Shown: positions 32,894 to 41,321, counted from the first letter of the stretch. The stretch is 64,000 nt of DNA from an uncultured Roseicyclus sp. (GCA_937139335.1 CAKZPN010000036.1:1-64000); one strand, 5' to 3'. The notes: generated by a model not told the origin, from the letters alone. Numbers and translations are program-made.

Positions 32894-33933
32894 CTCCTGC
32901 CGCCTTCGCCATCCCCGGCGACATCACCACGCTGACCGGCGGCTACATCTACGAGCGCAGGATGCTCGAAGGGTTGCGCGCGCTGGGGCACGACGTGGAG
33001 CATATCGCCCTCGGCGGCTCCTTTCCCGACCCGACCGCGGCGGACATGGCCGATGCCGCCGAGCGGCTGCTGGCCGTCCCGCATGACCGGCCGCTGATCC
33101 TCGACGGGCTGGTCTTCGGCTCCATCGACACCGATGTCCTCGCCCGGATGGCCGCGCCTGTCGTCGCGATGGTCCACCACCCGCTCGCCCATGAAAGCGG
33201 CCTCGACCCCGCCACGCGCGACCACCTCTACCAGACCGAGCGCGCCAACCTCTCCCTTGTCGCCCATGTGCTGGTGCCGAGCCCGCACACCGCCGCGCTT
33301 CTGGCGACGGATTATGGCGTCGCGCCCGAGCGCATCACCATCGCGCGCCCCGGCACTGACCGGCCGCTGGGGCGCATCCCGCCCGCCGATCCGCCGCTGA
33401 TCCTGTCTGTTGGCATCCTCCACCCGCGCAAGGGCCACGACATCTTGCTGAAGGCGCTGGCGCGGCTGCACAACCGCAACTGGCAGGCGATGATCGTCGG
33501 CGCGCGCTACGACGCCGCCCACGCGGCGGAGCTCGACCGGATGCATTCGGCCCTCGGCCTCGACGACCGGGTGCGGATGGCGGGGCGACTGCCGGGCGAC
33601 GCGCTGGCGCGGGCCTATGGCGAGGCCTCGATCTTCGCGCTCGCCACCCGCTACGAGGGCTACGGCATCGTCTTCGACGAGGCGATGGCGCATGGCCTGC
33701 CGATCGTGACCTGCAACACCGGCGCCGTGCCCGACACCGTGGCCGAGGGCGCGGGCATCCTGGTGGCGCCCGACGACCCGGCGGCCTTCGCCAAGGCGCT
33801 TGACCGGCTCTTGTCGGACGCAGAGCTGCGGGCTCAGATGGCGGCGGTCTCGGCCAAGGCCGGCGCGGCGCTGCCCGGCTGGCTGGAAACGGCGGCGCGG
33901 GCGGGCGGTGTGCTCGACCGGGTCGCAGGCTGA
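32890..33933 (+). CDS. family 4-type glycosyltransferase (GT-B fold)
   Basis: 347 residues. N-terminal Rossmann region IPGDITTLTGGYIYERRML, hinge region with LSVGILHPRKGHDILLKALARL, and the donor-binding E-x7-E motif in RYEGYGIVFDEAMAHGLPIV. Soluble, no signal peptide. It begins with an ATGA overlap on the permease gene, so it is translated from the importer mRNA, an unusual partner for an NMT1-type transporter. Possible reasons are a shared glycoconjugate substrate or accidental operon capture. Sugar donor and acceptor are unknown. Confidence 0.9.
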   Translation: MTPAAFAIPGDITTLTGGYIYERRMLEGLRALGHDVEHIALGGSFPDPTAADMADAAERLLAVPHDRPLILDGLVFGSIDTDVLARMAAPVVAMVHHPLAHESGLDPATRDHLYQTERANLSLVAHVLVPSPHTAALLATDYGVAPERITIARPGTDRPLGRIPPADPPLILSVGILHPRKGHDILLKALARLHNRNWQAMIVGARYDAAHAAELDRMHSALGLDDRVRMAGRLPGDALARAYGEASIFALATRYEGYGIVFDEAMAHGLPIVTCNTGAVPDTVAEGAGILVAPDDPAAFAKALDRLLSDAELRAQMAAVSAKAGAALPGWLETAARAGGVLDRVAG

Positions 33934-34330
33934 CCTCGCGACCCGACCTCTCGACAGATTCGGCCCTGGCGCCCGCCCCGGCGTCGCGCGCGTGGCTGGA
34001 TCGTTCCGAAACCGCCTGCGTCCTGATCCATGCTGCAGCGCAGAGCGCCCGAAAATCGGGCATCGCGAAAATCGGGCCACGCTGATGCGCAGCCGCCCTA
34101 TCGCGCCCCCGCACCCTGTCGCAAAGTGAACTTGTCAGCCGGCGGGTCGTCTTCTCCTCCCTTCCTTAACGCCCCGCCTGGCTGGCAAGAAAACCCTGCT
34201 GGCGGCCCGCCTCCTCGTCTCTCTTCCACATGGTTCGGGTCGCCAGTTTTTTTCACCGGAGTAGAAGCTGGCAGGGGTAAGGCCCCAGGTCATTGCTCCC
34301 TTCAGGGCCGCGCGCCCGAAGGAGGCCAGG
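33934..34330. other. 397-bp gene-free region: leader of the 2OG-Fe(II) oxygenase gene
   Basis: No coding frame of real character. It holds a strong terminator-like hairpin (34199-34253, listed separately) and, between that and the oxygenase start, a second possible fold with arms CTTC/GAAG and GGG/CCC around 34297-34320, ending in the ribosome-binding site GAAGGAGG. The 78-base spacing between the hairpin and the start codon is what an attenuator or riboswitch expression platform would show, although no known riboswitch class was recognised. Confidence 0.45.
34199..34253 (+). terminator. terminator or attenuator hairpin upstream of the oxygenase gene
   Basis: An 11-pair stem, CTGGCGGCCCG with CGGGTCGCCAG (one G-T pair), closes a 26-base loop and is followed by seven T. 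It lies 266 bp after the glycosyltransferase stop, which is far for a simple operon terminator, and 78 bp before the next start codon. Confidence 0.65.
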
Positions 34331-35329
34331 ATGACCGACAGCTATGCCACCGATGAATTGAGCCGCGAATCCCGCATCGGCGGGATCGGTACCGAGGGGA
34401 CGCATGCCGTCGCCCTCATCGACCTTTCCGACTACGACAGCCGCAAGCCCGAGATCGCCGAGGAGCTGTGGCAGGCCGCGACCACACTGGGCCTGTTCCA
34501 GCTCACGGGCCACGGCATCCCGCTGGCCCAGATCGAGGAGGCCTTTGCGCTCTCGGAAGCGTTCTTCGCCCAGCCGGAGCGGGCCAAGGCCGACCTGCCG
34601 CTCCGCCCCGGCACCAACGCCGGGTGGGAATTCAAGAGCCAGGTCCGCCCCTCGACCGGCACCCCGGACCAGAAGGAAAGCTACCAGATCACCCTGCCCC
34701 GCATGGACGGGCTCTGGCCCGACGCGGCGCAGGTGCCGGGCTTCCGCGACAAGATGCTGGCCTTCGAACAGGCGAACTGGGGCGTCGCGATGAAGGTGCT
34801 GTCGTGCTTCGCGCTGAAGCTCGGCTTCGATGCCGACCTCTTCACCCGCGCGCATGACCCGTCCTCGCCTGAATACCAGTCGACCCTGCGGCTGATCCAC
34901 TACCTGCCGATGGAGAACACCAAGCCCGAGGATTTCACCGGCTGGCGCGCCGGCGCGCACACCGATTTCGACTGCCTCACGCTCCTGCACCAGAAGACCG
35001 GGCAGGGCGGCTTGCAGGTCTGCCCCGGTCATGCCGCCGAGGACGGCGCCTGGACCAGCGTGGAGCCGGTGACGGGCGTCATCACCTGCAACATCGGCGA
35101 CATGCTGATGCGCTGGTCCGACGACAAGCTGCTGTCGAACCCGCACCGGGTGCGGATGCCGCGTCCCGACGAATACCTCGGCCCGCGCTACTCGATCCCG
35201 TTCTTCGCGCAGGCCAACAAGGACTTCGTCCTGCAAGGCCCGGAACAGCGTTACCCGGCGATCACCGCGGGCGACTACATCCTCGAACGCATCCGCGCGA
35301 ACTACGATGCGCTGAAGTCCCGCGCCTGA
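34331..35329 (+). CDS. isopenicillin N synthase family 2OG-Fe(II) dioxygenase
   Basis: 332 residues. N-terminal DIOX_N region (IDLSDYD, LGLFQLTGHGIP) and C-terminal jelly-roll with the iron ligands His210 and Asp212 in GAHTDFDCLTLL and His272 in LSNPHRVRMP; Arg287 and Ser289 (RYSIPFF) bind 2-oxoglutarate. The protein should hydroxylate or otherwise oxidise a small molecule in the cytoplasm using O2 and 2-oxoglutarate. GAAGGAGG precedes the ATG. It appears monocistronic behind a structured leader, which suggests ligand-dependent expression. Substrate unknown. Confidence 0.92.
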   Translation: MTDSYATDELSRESRIGGIGTEGTHAVALIDLSDYDSRKPEIAEELWQAATTLGLFQLTGHGIPLAQIEEAFALSEAFFAQPERAKADLPLRPGTNAGWEFKSQVRPSTGTPDQKESYQITLPRMDGLWPDAAQVPGFRDKMLAFEQANWGVAMKVLSCFALKLGFDADLFTRAHDPSSPEYQSTLRLIHYLPMENTKPEDFTGWRAGAHTDFDCLTLLHQKTGQGGLQVCPGHAAEDGAWTSVEPVTGVITCNIGDMLMRWSDDKLLSNPHRVRMPRPDEYLGPRYSIPFFAQANKDFVLQGPEQRYPAITAGDYILERIRANYDALKSRA

Positions 35330-35444
35330 CGCGCAAAGGACACAGGGGCGGGGCTGCCACAGTCCCGCCACATTTCCGCTCAGAGTTTGCCACGATTGAT
35401 CCGCAGCCTTCGCGGTCTAGAGGCAAACGAGAGGGAGAATCCCC

Positions 35445-35540
35445 ATGCCGAGCAGACCGCACCCCACCCCGACCCAGAAACCGTCCCCCGACCGGGAGAC
35501 GCCCAGGCCGATTCACTTCAAGGACTGGGCCAGCATCTGA
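35445..35540 (+). CDS. 31-residue Pro-rich protein ending in DWASI
   Basis: Short frame with a good ribosome-binding site (GAGGGAGAA) before ATG 35445. It is rich in Pro, Arg and Thr at the start and ends HFKDWASI. The last 19 bases, including the stop codon, are identical to the end of a second small gene at 38004-38186, whose product ends RFSDWASI. The rest of the two proteins is unrelated. Conservation of only the tail argues that it is translated and has a function. No known family recognised. Confidence 0.55.
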   Translation: MPSRPHPTPTQKPSPDRETPRPIHFKDWASI

Positions 35541-35553
35541 TACTCTCAAGGGC

Positions 35554-35937
35554 ATGACGCGCCCCGAGATGACAGAGACCGATTCCGATGACCAGTTCGT
35601 CGAGGCCGACGATCCGGTCACCGCGATCCGCAACGTCGGACCCGCACAGGCCGAGGCGCTGGCGCGGGCCGGCATCCTCACCGCCACCGCCTTGCGCGAC
35701 ATGGGCGCCGATGCCGCCTATCGCGCGATGGTCACGGCGGGCGCGCAGCCGCATTTCATCGGCTACTACGTGCTTCACATGGCGTTGCAGGGCCGGCCGT
35801 GGAACGACTGCAAAGGGCCGGAGAAACAGGCGCTCCGCACGCGCTTCGACGCGATGAAGGCCGAGCTTGCGGGCAGCGGCGCCGATGGCGCGCTGGAACG
35901 GATGCTCGACCTGATCGGCACCGGGCGGAGACGCTGA
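35554..35937 (+). CDS. TfoX C-terminal domain protein
   Basis: 127 residues. The region from about 22 to 95 (AIRNVGPAQAEALARAGILTATALRDMGADAAYR, quoted as AIRNVGPAQAEALARAGI and LRDMGADAAYRAMV) is the helical TfoX/Sxy C-terminal domain, a helix-hairpin-helix-like fold; the N-terminal TfoX domain is absent. In other bacteria TfoX regulates competence, while stand-alone C-terminal domains have no defined role. ATG 35554 or 35569 could be the start. A DHFR-like gene follows 10 bp downstream. Confidence 0.82.
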   Translation: MTRPEMTETDSDDQFVEADDPVTAIRNVGPAQAEALARAGILTATALRDMGADAAYRAMVTAGAQPHFIGYYVLHMALQGRPWNDCKGPEKQALRTRFDAMKAELAGSGADGALERMLDLIGTGRRR

Positions 35938-35947
35938 GGGGAAAACG

Positions 35948-36478
35948 GTGGCCAGATTCGTCTTTGGAATGAACGTGTCGCTCGACGGCTACGTCGATCA
36001 CGACCGCTTCGCCCCCGACCCGCCGCTGTTCCGTCACTGGATCGAGCGGGTGGCCGGCATCACCGGCAGCCTCTATGGCCGCCACGTCTACGAGCTCATG
36101 CGCTACTGGGACGAGGACCAGTCGGGCTGGGGCGCGGCTGAGCACGGTTTCGCCGCCGTGTGGCGGGCCCAGCCCAAATGGGTGGTGTCGCGGTCGCTGA
36201 CCGGGGTCGGTCCCAACGCCACGCTGATCCGGGGGGACATCGAGGCAGAGATCCGCGCGCTGAAGGCGCGGGTCGAGGGCGAGATCGACGTGTCCGGCCC
36301 GAACCTTGCCGGACATCTGTCGGACCTCGGCCTGATCGACGAATTCCGGCTCTATCTCCACCCGGTCGTTTTGGGGCACGGCACCCCCTTCTTCGCCGGC
36401 CCCCGGCCGCCGCTGCGCCTGATCGGCAGCGACCGGATCGGCGATACGGTGATCCGCCTGAGCTACGTTCCGGCCTGA
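35948..36478 (+). CDS. dihydrofolate reductase / RibD C-terminal domain family protein
   Basis: 176 residues starting at GTG 35948 with GAGGGGA upstream. N-terminal FVFGMNVSLDGYVDHD, central GSLYGRHVYELMRYWD, and C-terminal IDVSGPNLAGHLSDLGLIDEFRLYLHPVVLGHGTPFF, seen as DVSGPNLAGHL and YLHPVVLGHGTPFF, are the pattern of the RibD_C/YyaP-type reductases. These NAD(P)H-binding proteins resemble DHFR but mostly lack folate activity. The 10-bp gap to the TfoX-C gene suggests an operon. Confidence 0.9.
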   Translation: MARFVFGMNVSLDGYVDHDRFAPDPPLFRHWIERVAGITGSLYGRHVYELMRYWDEDQSGWGAAEHGFAAVWRAQPKWVVSRSLTGVGPNATLIRGDIEAEIRALKARVEGEIDVSGPNLAGHLSDLGLIDEFRLYLHPVVLGHGTPFFAGPRPPLRLIGSDRIGDTVIRLSYVPA

Positions 36479-36552
36479 TCCCGCCTGCCCCGCCGAGTGC
36501 GCGCCAGAGCGACAGCCTGTCGCACCCCGGCTCGCGGGAACCCGACCAATTA

Positions 36553-36566
36553 TTGATCCAAGTCAA
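36553..36566. promoter_or_regulatory. FNR/FnrL-type binding site
   Basis: TTGAT-CCAA-GTCAA matches the 5-4-5 FNR consensus. It lies 82 bp upstream of the cytochrome c peroxidase start, a common place for an activating FNR site in proteobacteria. It predicts induction at low oxygen. Confidence 0.75.
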
Positions 36567-36647
36567 ACATTTTTGACCGCCCCCGTGGTTGGCTGGAACC
36601 GTTCCAACCTGGAAGCCGGAAGCGCGCAGTCGATCGGAGATTTGATC

Positions 36648-37688
36648 ATGAGATACTCTACCCTGACCGCCACCCTAGCGCTGGCGACCGCTCTGGCCGG
36701 CCCCGCACTCGCCGATGACGAACTCCGGTCCTTCGCGAACGACCTGTTCGACCCGATTCCGCTGTCGGCGCCGGACCTGGCGAACAACATCATCAGCCGG
36801 CAGCGCGTCGATCTGGGCGCCATGCTGTTCTTCGATCCGCGCATGTCGCGCTCGGGCCTGTTCTCGTGCCAGACCTGCCACAACGTCGGCCTCGGCGGCG
36901 TTGACGGCCTGACGACCTCCATCGGCCACGGCTGGCAGCAGGGACCGCGCAACTCGCCCACGATGTACAACGCCGTCTACAACATCGCCCAGTTCTGGGA
37001 TGGCCGGGCCGCCAACCTCGCCGAACAGGCGATGGGGCCGGTGCAGGCCGGCGTCGAGATGAACAACACGCCCGAGCGCCTGATCGAGACGCTGAACTCG
37101 ATGCAGGGCTATGTCGATGCCTTCGCCGACGCCTTCCCCGGCGAGCAAGACCCGGTGACCTTCGAGAACTTCGCGCTGGCCGTCGAGGCGTTTCAGGCCA
37201 CGCTCACCACGCCGAACTCGCGTTTCGACCAGTTCCTGAACGGTGCCGACTCGCTGAGCGAACAGGAAGTCCGCGGGCTCGAGGCCTTCATCGACCAGGG
37301 CTGCGCCGCCTGCCACGCTGGCGTGAACATGGGCGGCCAGGACTACTACCCGTTCGGTCTCGTGGAACGTCCCGGCGCCAGCGTGCTGCCCGAAGGCGAC
37401 CGCGGCCGGTTCCAGGTCACCGAGACCGCAGCCGACGACTATGTGTTCCGCGCCGGTCCCCTGCGCAACATCGAACTGACGGCGCCCTATTTCCACTCGG
37501 GCGTGGTCTGGTCGCTGGAAGAGGCGGTCGCCGTGATGGGCGTGTCGCAGCTTGGCGCAGACCTTACCGACGAGCAGGTGACCGACATCGCCGCCTTCCT
37601 GCGGACGCTGACCGGCGAGATCCCCGAGGTGGTGCACCCGGTGCTGCCGCCCAGCACGAACGCGACCCCGCGTCCCGAGCCGATGTAA
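36648..37688 (+). CDS. periplasmic di-heme cytochrome c peroxidase
   Basis: 346 residues with a signal peptide (MRYSTLTATLALATALAGPALA). Two c-heme sites: CQTCH at 74-78 and CAACH at 219-223. Other family features are LGAMLFFDPRMSRSG, QFWDGRAANLAEQA and APYFHSGVVWSLEEAV. The enzyme reduces hydrogen peroxide in the periplasm with electrons from cytochrome c. The ATG at 36648 follows CGGAGA and fits the signal peptide; the frame opens at 36573 but that extension is not needed. An FNR-type box upstream and a terminator downstream mark it as a single-gene unit. Confidence 0.93.
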   Translation: MRYSTLTATLALATALAGPALADDELRSFANDLFDPIPLSAPDLANNIISRQRVDLGAMLFFDPRMSRSGLFSCQTCHNVGLGGVDGLTTSIGHGWQQGPRNSPTMYNAVYNIAQFWDGRAANLAEQAMGPVQAGVEMNNTPERLIETLNSMQGYVDAFADAFPGEQDPVTFENFALAVEAFQATLTTPNSRFDQFLNGADSLSEQEVRGLEAFIDQGCAACHAGVNMGGQDYYPFGLVERPGASVLPEGDRGRFQVTETAADDYVFRAGPLRNIELTAPYFHSGVVWSLEEAVAVMGVSQLGADLTDEQVTDIAAFLRTLTGEIPEVVHPVLPPSTNATPRPEPM

Positions 37689-37808
37689 GGCAGTCAAAGG
37701 CTTCGGCGCCCTCCCCTCGCCCCCGTCCTCCCGGCGGGTCGGGGCGGGCGCCGATCCGGGGCTGCGGGCCGCATCTCCCTGCTGCCCGCGACCCAACCGA
37801 CAGGACCG

Positions 37809-37834
37809 GGCCGCCCCATCCGGGCGGCCTGTTT
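37809..37834 (+). terminator. intrinsic terminator of the cytochrome c peroxidase gene
   Basis: GGCCGCCC, five-base loop, GGGCGGCC (perfect 8-bp stem, 37809-37829), then TGTTT. Lies 120 bp after the stop in the 315-bp gene-free region 37689-38003, in which I see nothing else. Confidence 0.6.
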
Positions 37835-38003
37835 CCGTGTCGGCCGGCGGAAGATCGCGCATGTGGGGCAGGCTTTCCGCCATTGCGACGGAAGCCCCCG
37901 GCAATGTTACTTGACGGATCACCGCGCCTGGCGCACTGGCACGCCGATCCCGCAAGGCAGGGCGGGACCCAACCCAGGCAACGACCTTTCAAGGCAGACA
38001 AGA

Positions 38004-38186
38004 ATGACCGCGCAACCGACGACCCAGACCCAGCAAACCGCCCCCTCTCAGGCGCACTCCGCGCAGACCCAGCAGATGGGCAGCGCCACCCCGACCCCGC
38101 GCCAGCAACAGGCGCAGCAGACGGGCACGACCCAGCAGCAGGCCGGCCAGACGACCACCCGGTTCTCGGACTGGGCCAGCATCTGA
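38004..38186 (+). CDS. 60-residue Gln/Thr-rich protein ending in DWASI
   Basis: Starts MTAQPTTQTQQTAPSQAHSA and continues as a low-complexity chain of Gln, Thr, Ala and Pro, almost surely disordered, then ends TTTRFSDWASI. AAGGCAGA upstream of ATG 38004 is a usable ribosome-binding site. The final 19 bases are identical to those of the small gene at 35445-35540. No signal peptide, no cysteines. I do not recognise a family. The hairpin 30 bp downstream marks the end of the transcript. Confidence 0.6.
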   Translation: MTAQPTTQTQQTAPSQAHSAQTQQMGSATPTPRQQQAQQTGTTQQQAGQTTTRFSDWASI

Positions 38187-38216
38187 GACCCTCGGAATAT
38201 GGCGAGATGAAGCAGG

Positions 38217-38239
38217 GGCCGCTCCGATCCGGGGCGGCC
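38217..38239 (+). terminator. hairpin after the DWASI gene, weak terminator
   Basis: GGCCGCTCCG, loop ATC, CGGGGCGGCC forms a 10-pair stem with one G-T pair. There is no T run, so termination may be weak. It is similar in type to the hairpins at 37809 and 38304. Confidence 0.4.
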
Positions 38240-38303
38240 TAGGCCGTCAGGCGCCCCTTTCCGGCATCAATACGCTCCGCCGCCTCCGATCGCCGCACAT
38301 GAA

Positions 38304-38336
38304 AAAGGGGCCAGCCCCGACCGGGGCGGCCCCTTT
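38304..38336 (-). terminator. intrinsic terminator of ndk
   Basis: Outer stem AAAGGGGCC/GGCCCCTTT (9 bp), inner stem GCCCC/GGGGC with one bulged base. On the minus strand it is followed by a T run, 22 bp after the ndk stop. It may also stop plus-strand transcripts. Confidence 0.8.
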
Positions 38337-38357
38337 CCGTCTTGCCGATCGTCGGCT

Positions 38358-38780
38358 TCAGCCGACCAGTTCGAGGCCCGCGAAGAAATACGCGATCTCT
38401 TCCGCCGCCGTCTCCGGCGCGTCCGAACCGTGGACCGAGTTCTCGCCCTTGCTGACGGCGAAATCCTTGCGGATCGTGCCCTCGGCCGCTTCGGCCGGGT
38501 CGGTCGCGCCCATCACCTCGCGGTAGGCGGCGATGGCGTTCTCGCCTTCCAGCACCTGCACCACGACCGGCTCGGAGGCCATGAACTCGCACAGCTCGCC
38601 GTAAAACGGGCGCTCCTTGTGGACGGCGTAGAAATGGCCGGCCTGGGCGGGGGTCATCTGGATGCGCTTCTGCGCGATGATCCGCAGGCCCGCGGCCTCG
38701 ATCTTGGCGTTGATCGCGCCGGTCAGGTTGCGCTTGGTGGCGTCGGGCTTGATGATCGAAAAGGTGCGCTGGATGGCCAT
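38358..38780 (-). CDS. ndk: nucleoside diphosphate kinase
   Basis: 140 residues, normal length. The phosphorylated active-site His is His117 in ENSVHGSD; the N-terminus [14 protein letters not shown] and the Kpn-loop region are also typical. The enzyme moves the gamma-phosphate between nucleoside triphosphates and diphosphates through a phospho-His. Single gene with its own terminator, divergent from the ABC-F gene. Confidence 0.98.
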   Translation of the reverse strand: MAIQRTFSIIKPDATKRNLTGAINAKIEAAGLRIIAQKRIQMTPAQAGHFYAVHKERPFYGELCEFMASEPVVVQVLEGENAIAAYREVMGATDPAEAAEGTIRKDFAVSKGENSVHGSDAPETAAEEIAYFFAGLELVG

Positions 38781-38882
38781 GATTTGCTCCGTCAGAAGGG
38801 ATTTGGCGCGGCCTTAGCATGGGGGTCAGAGGATGGAAAGCGGGGCGTTGACACCACCCCGCCCCACCGTCAGACAGCGCGC

Positions 38883-40739
38883 ATGTTGCGCATCACCGAC
38901 ATCTCCTATTCCGTCGCCGGCCGGCCGCTCTTCGAGGGTGCCAGCGCCGCCATTCCGTCCGGCCACAAGGTCGGCATGGTCGGGCGCAACGGCGCCGGCA
39001 AGACGACGCTGTTCAAGCTCATCCGGGGCGAGCTGGTGCTCGACGGCGGCAGCATCGACCTGCCGTCCCGCGCCCGCATCGGCGGCGTCGCGCAGGAGGT
39101 GCCGGGGTCGGAGGTGAGCCTCCTCGACACCGTTCTCGCCGCCGACGAGGAACGCCATACCCTTCTGGCCGAGGCAGACGGCGCCACCGGCCACCGCATG
39201 GCCGAGATCCAGACCCGCCTGCAGGACATCGACGCCTGGTCGGCCGAGGCGCGCGCCGCCTCCATCCTCAAGGGCCTCGGCTTCACCGACGCCGAGCAAC
39301 TCATGCCCTGCTCCGCCTTTTCCGGCGGCTGGCGGATGCGCGTGGCGCTGGCCGGCGTCCTTTTCTCGCAGCCCGACGTGCTGCTGCTCGACGAACCGAC
39401 CAACTACCTCGACCTCGAGGGCGCGCTCTGGCTCGAATCCTACCTCGCGCGCTACCCGCACACCGTTCTCATCATCTCGCACGACCGCGAGCTATTGAAC
39501 CGCGCGGTCGGCCACATCCTGCATCTCGAGAACCGCAAGCTGACGCTCTACACCGGCGGCTACGACGATTTCGCCCGCGCACGGGCCGAGGCGCGCGCGG
39601 TGCAGATGGCGGCCGCGAAAAAGCAGGAGTTGCAGCGCGCCCATATCCAGAGCTTCGTCGACCGCTTCAAGGCCAAGGCCAGCAAGGCGCGACAGGCGCA
39701 GTCGCGGGTGAAGATGCTGGAGAAGATGACGCCCATCCGCATGCCCGAGGATGCGGCGCGCACCGTCTTCACCTTCCCCGCGCCCGACCAGCTCTCGCCG
39801 CCGATCTTGGCCCTCGAAGGCGCGGCGGTGGGCTACGACGGCCGCGCGGTGCTGAAGAAGCTCTCGCTCCGCATCGACCAGGACGACCGCATCGCGCTTC
39901 TGGGCCGCAACGGCGAGGGGAAATCGACGCTCTCCAAGCTGTTGGCGGACAAACTTGATGTGATGGAGGGCAAGGTCACGGCGTCGTCCAAACTCCGCGT
40001 CGGCTATTTCGCGCAGCACCAGGTCGACGAGTTGCACGTCGACGAGACGCCCCTCGCCCACATCCAGCGCATGCGCCCCGGCGTGACGCCCCCGAAATTG
40101 CGCGCCGTCCTCGCCGGCTTCGGCCTCGGCGCGGACCAGGCGGAAACCGAGGTCGGTCGCCTGTCGGGCGGGCAGAAGGCGCGCCTTTCGCTCTGCCTCG
40201 CCACGCTCGATGCGCCACACCTGCTGATCCTCGACGAACCGACCAACCACCTCGACATCGAAAGCCGCGAGGCACTGGTCGAGGCGCTGACCGCCTATTC
40301 CGGCGCCGTGATCCTCGTTTCCCACGACATGCACCTGCTCAGCATGGCCGCCGACCGGCTCTGGCTGGTCAAGGACGGTGCGGTCGCGCCCTACGACGAC
40401 GACCTCGAAAGCTACCGCACCATGCTCCTGCGCGGCGACGACAAGCCGGCGCGGCCGCAGAAGGCGAAAGAGAAGCCCGCGAAAAAGCCCCTGAGCCCGG
40501 AGCAGCTCAAGGAGTTGCGCGCCGAGGTGAAACGTTGCGAGGCCCGCATCGCCAAGATCGAGGAGATGCGCGGCAAGCTGGCGAAGAAGCTGGCCGACCC
40601 CGAGCTTTACGAGGACGGGCGCGTGGGCGAGCTGGCCACCTGGCAGAAGAAATACGCCGAGGTGATGGAAGGCCTCGACCGGGCCGAGGCGATGTGGGTC
40701 AGCGCCTCCGAAAAACTGGAGGGTGCGCAGGCCGGGTAG
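38883..40739 (+). CDS. ABC-F family ATPase
   Basis: 618 residues without membrane segments. Two ABC domains: Walker A GRNGAGKTT, signature FSGGWRMR, Walker B LLLDEPTNYLDLE; then GRNGEGKST, LSGGQKAR, ILDEPTNHLDIE. Between them is the charged linker (KAKASKARQAQSRVKMLEKM) that contacts the ribosome, and the C-terminus (KELRAEVKRCEARIAKIEEM) is a coiled coil. ABC-F proteins act on the ribosomal exit site in translation rescue or antibiotic protection. The ATG at 38883 begins the first domain directly; the open frame upstream is antisense to ndk and was rejected. Similar in layout to YheS/Uup. Confidence 0.94.
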   Translation: MLRITDISYSVAGRPLFEGASAAIPSGHKVGMVGRNGAGKTTLFKLIRGELVLDGGSIDLPSRARIGGVAQEVPGSEVSLLDTVLAADEERHTLLAEADGATGHRMAEIQTRLQDIDAWSAEARAASILKGLGFTDAEQLMPCSAFSGGWRMRVALAGVLFSQPDVLLLDEPTNYLDLEGALWLESYLARYPHTVLIISHDRELLNRAVGHILHLENRKLTLYTGGYDDFARARAEARAVQMAAAKKQELQRAHIQSFVDRFKAKASKARQAQSRVKMLEKMTPIRMPEDAARTVFTFPAPDQLSPPILALEGAAVGYDGRAVLKKLSLRIDQDDRIALLGRNGEGKSTLSKLLADKLDVMEGKVTASSKLRVGYFAQHQVDELHVDETPLAHIQRMRPGVTPPKLRAVLAGFGLGADQAETEVGRLSGGQKARLSLCLATLDAPHLLILDEPTNHLDIESREALVEALTAYSGAVILVSHDMHLLSMAADRLWLVKDGAVAPYDDDLESYRTMLLRGDDKPARPQKAKEKPAKKPLSPEQLKELRAEVKRCEARIAKIEEMRGKLAKKLADPELYEDGRVGELATWQKKYAEVMEGLDRAEAMWVSASEKLEGAQAG

Positions 40740-40829
40740 GGCCTGCGTGACACCCTGCCCCATGGTGGCGGGCGCGGATGCATCTATTGACTGTGTCTAT
40801 AATTGACCGCAGACCACCGGAGCCCTGCC

Positions 40830-41321
40830 ATGGCCAGACCCGCCGGATACACCCTGACGCAAATCCGCCTGCATTGGATCATCGTCCTGCTCGTCGCTGC
40901 GCAATACCTGTTGCACGACACGATCTCGGAGGCATGGGACGTCGTTCGCGACGGCGGCGAGGCGGCGTTCCACCCGCTGATTGCGCAGCATGTTCTGCTG
41001 GGCGCGCTGGTCGGGCTGCTGACGGTCTGGCGGCTGATCCTGCGGCTCGTCCATGGCGTGCAGCCCCCGCCCGACGCCGAACACAAGGCGCTGAAATCCG
41101 TTGCCCATGCGACGCACTGGGCGTTCTACGTCCTTCTGATCCTGCTGCCCGTCTCCGGCGCGATGGCCTGGTTCGGTGGCTTCGGCCCGGGCGCGAGCGT
41201 CCACAATGTCCTGAAGATCGCGTTATTGGCGCTGACCGTGCTGCACATCCTCGCCGCGCTCTATCACCAGTTCGTCCTCCGCACGAACCTGATGGCGCGG
41301 ATGAAGCGACCGATGACCTAG
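40830..41321 (+). CDS. cytochrome b561 family membrane protein (2 of 2)
   Basis: 163 residues, four hydrophobic helices. Likely b-heme histidines occur in QIRLHWIIVL, IAQHVLLGAL, HATHWAFYVL and VLHILAALYHQF. Only distantly similar to the b561 at 25420, so not a recent duplicate. ATG 40830 has CCGGAG upstream. A TATAAT sequence lies at about 40797 but no convincing -35 goes with it. Probable electron transfer from quinol in the cytoplasmic membrane; the partner is unknown. Confidence 0.88.
   Translation: MARPAGYTLTQIRLHWIIVLLVAAQYLLHDTISEAWDVVRDGGEAAFHPLIAQHVLLGALVGLLTVWRLILRLVHGVQPPPDAEHKALKSVAHATHWAFYVLLILLPVSGAMAWFGGFGPGASVHNVLKIALLALTVLHILAALYHQFVLRTNLMARMKRPMT

Noticed and set aside
40785..40802. 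TTGACT and TATAAT sequences ahead of the second cytochrome b561 gene as a sigma-70 promoter
   Set aside because: The two elements are only a few bases apart, far less than the 16-18 needed.
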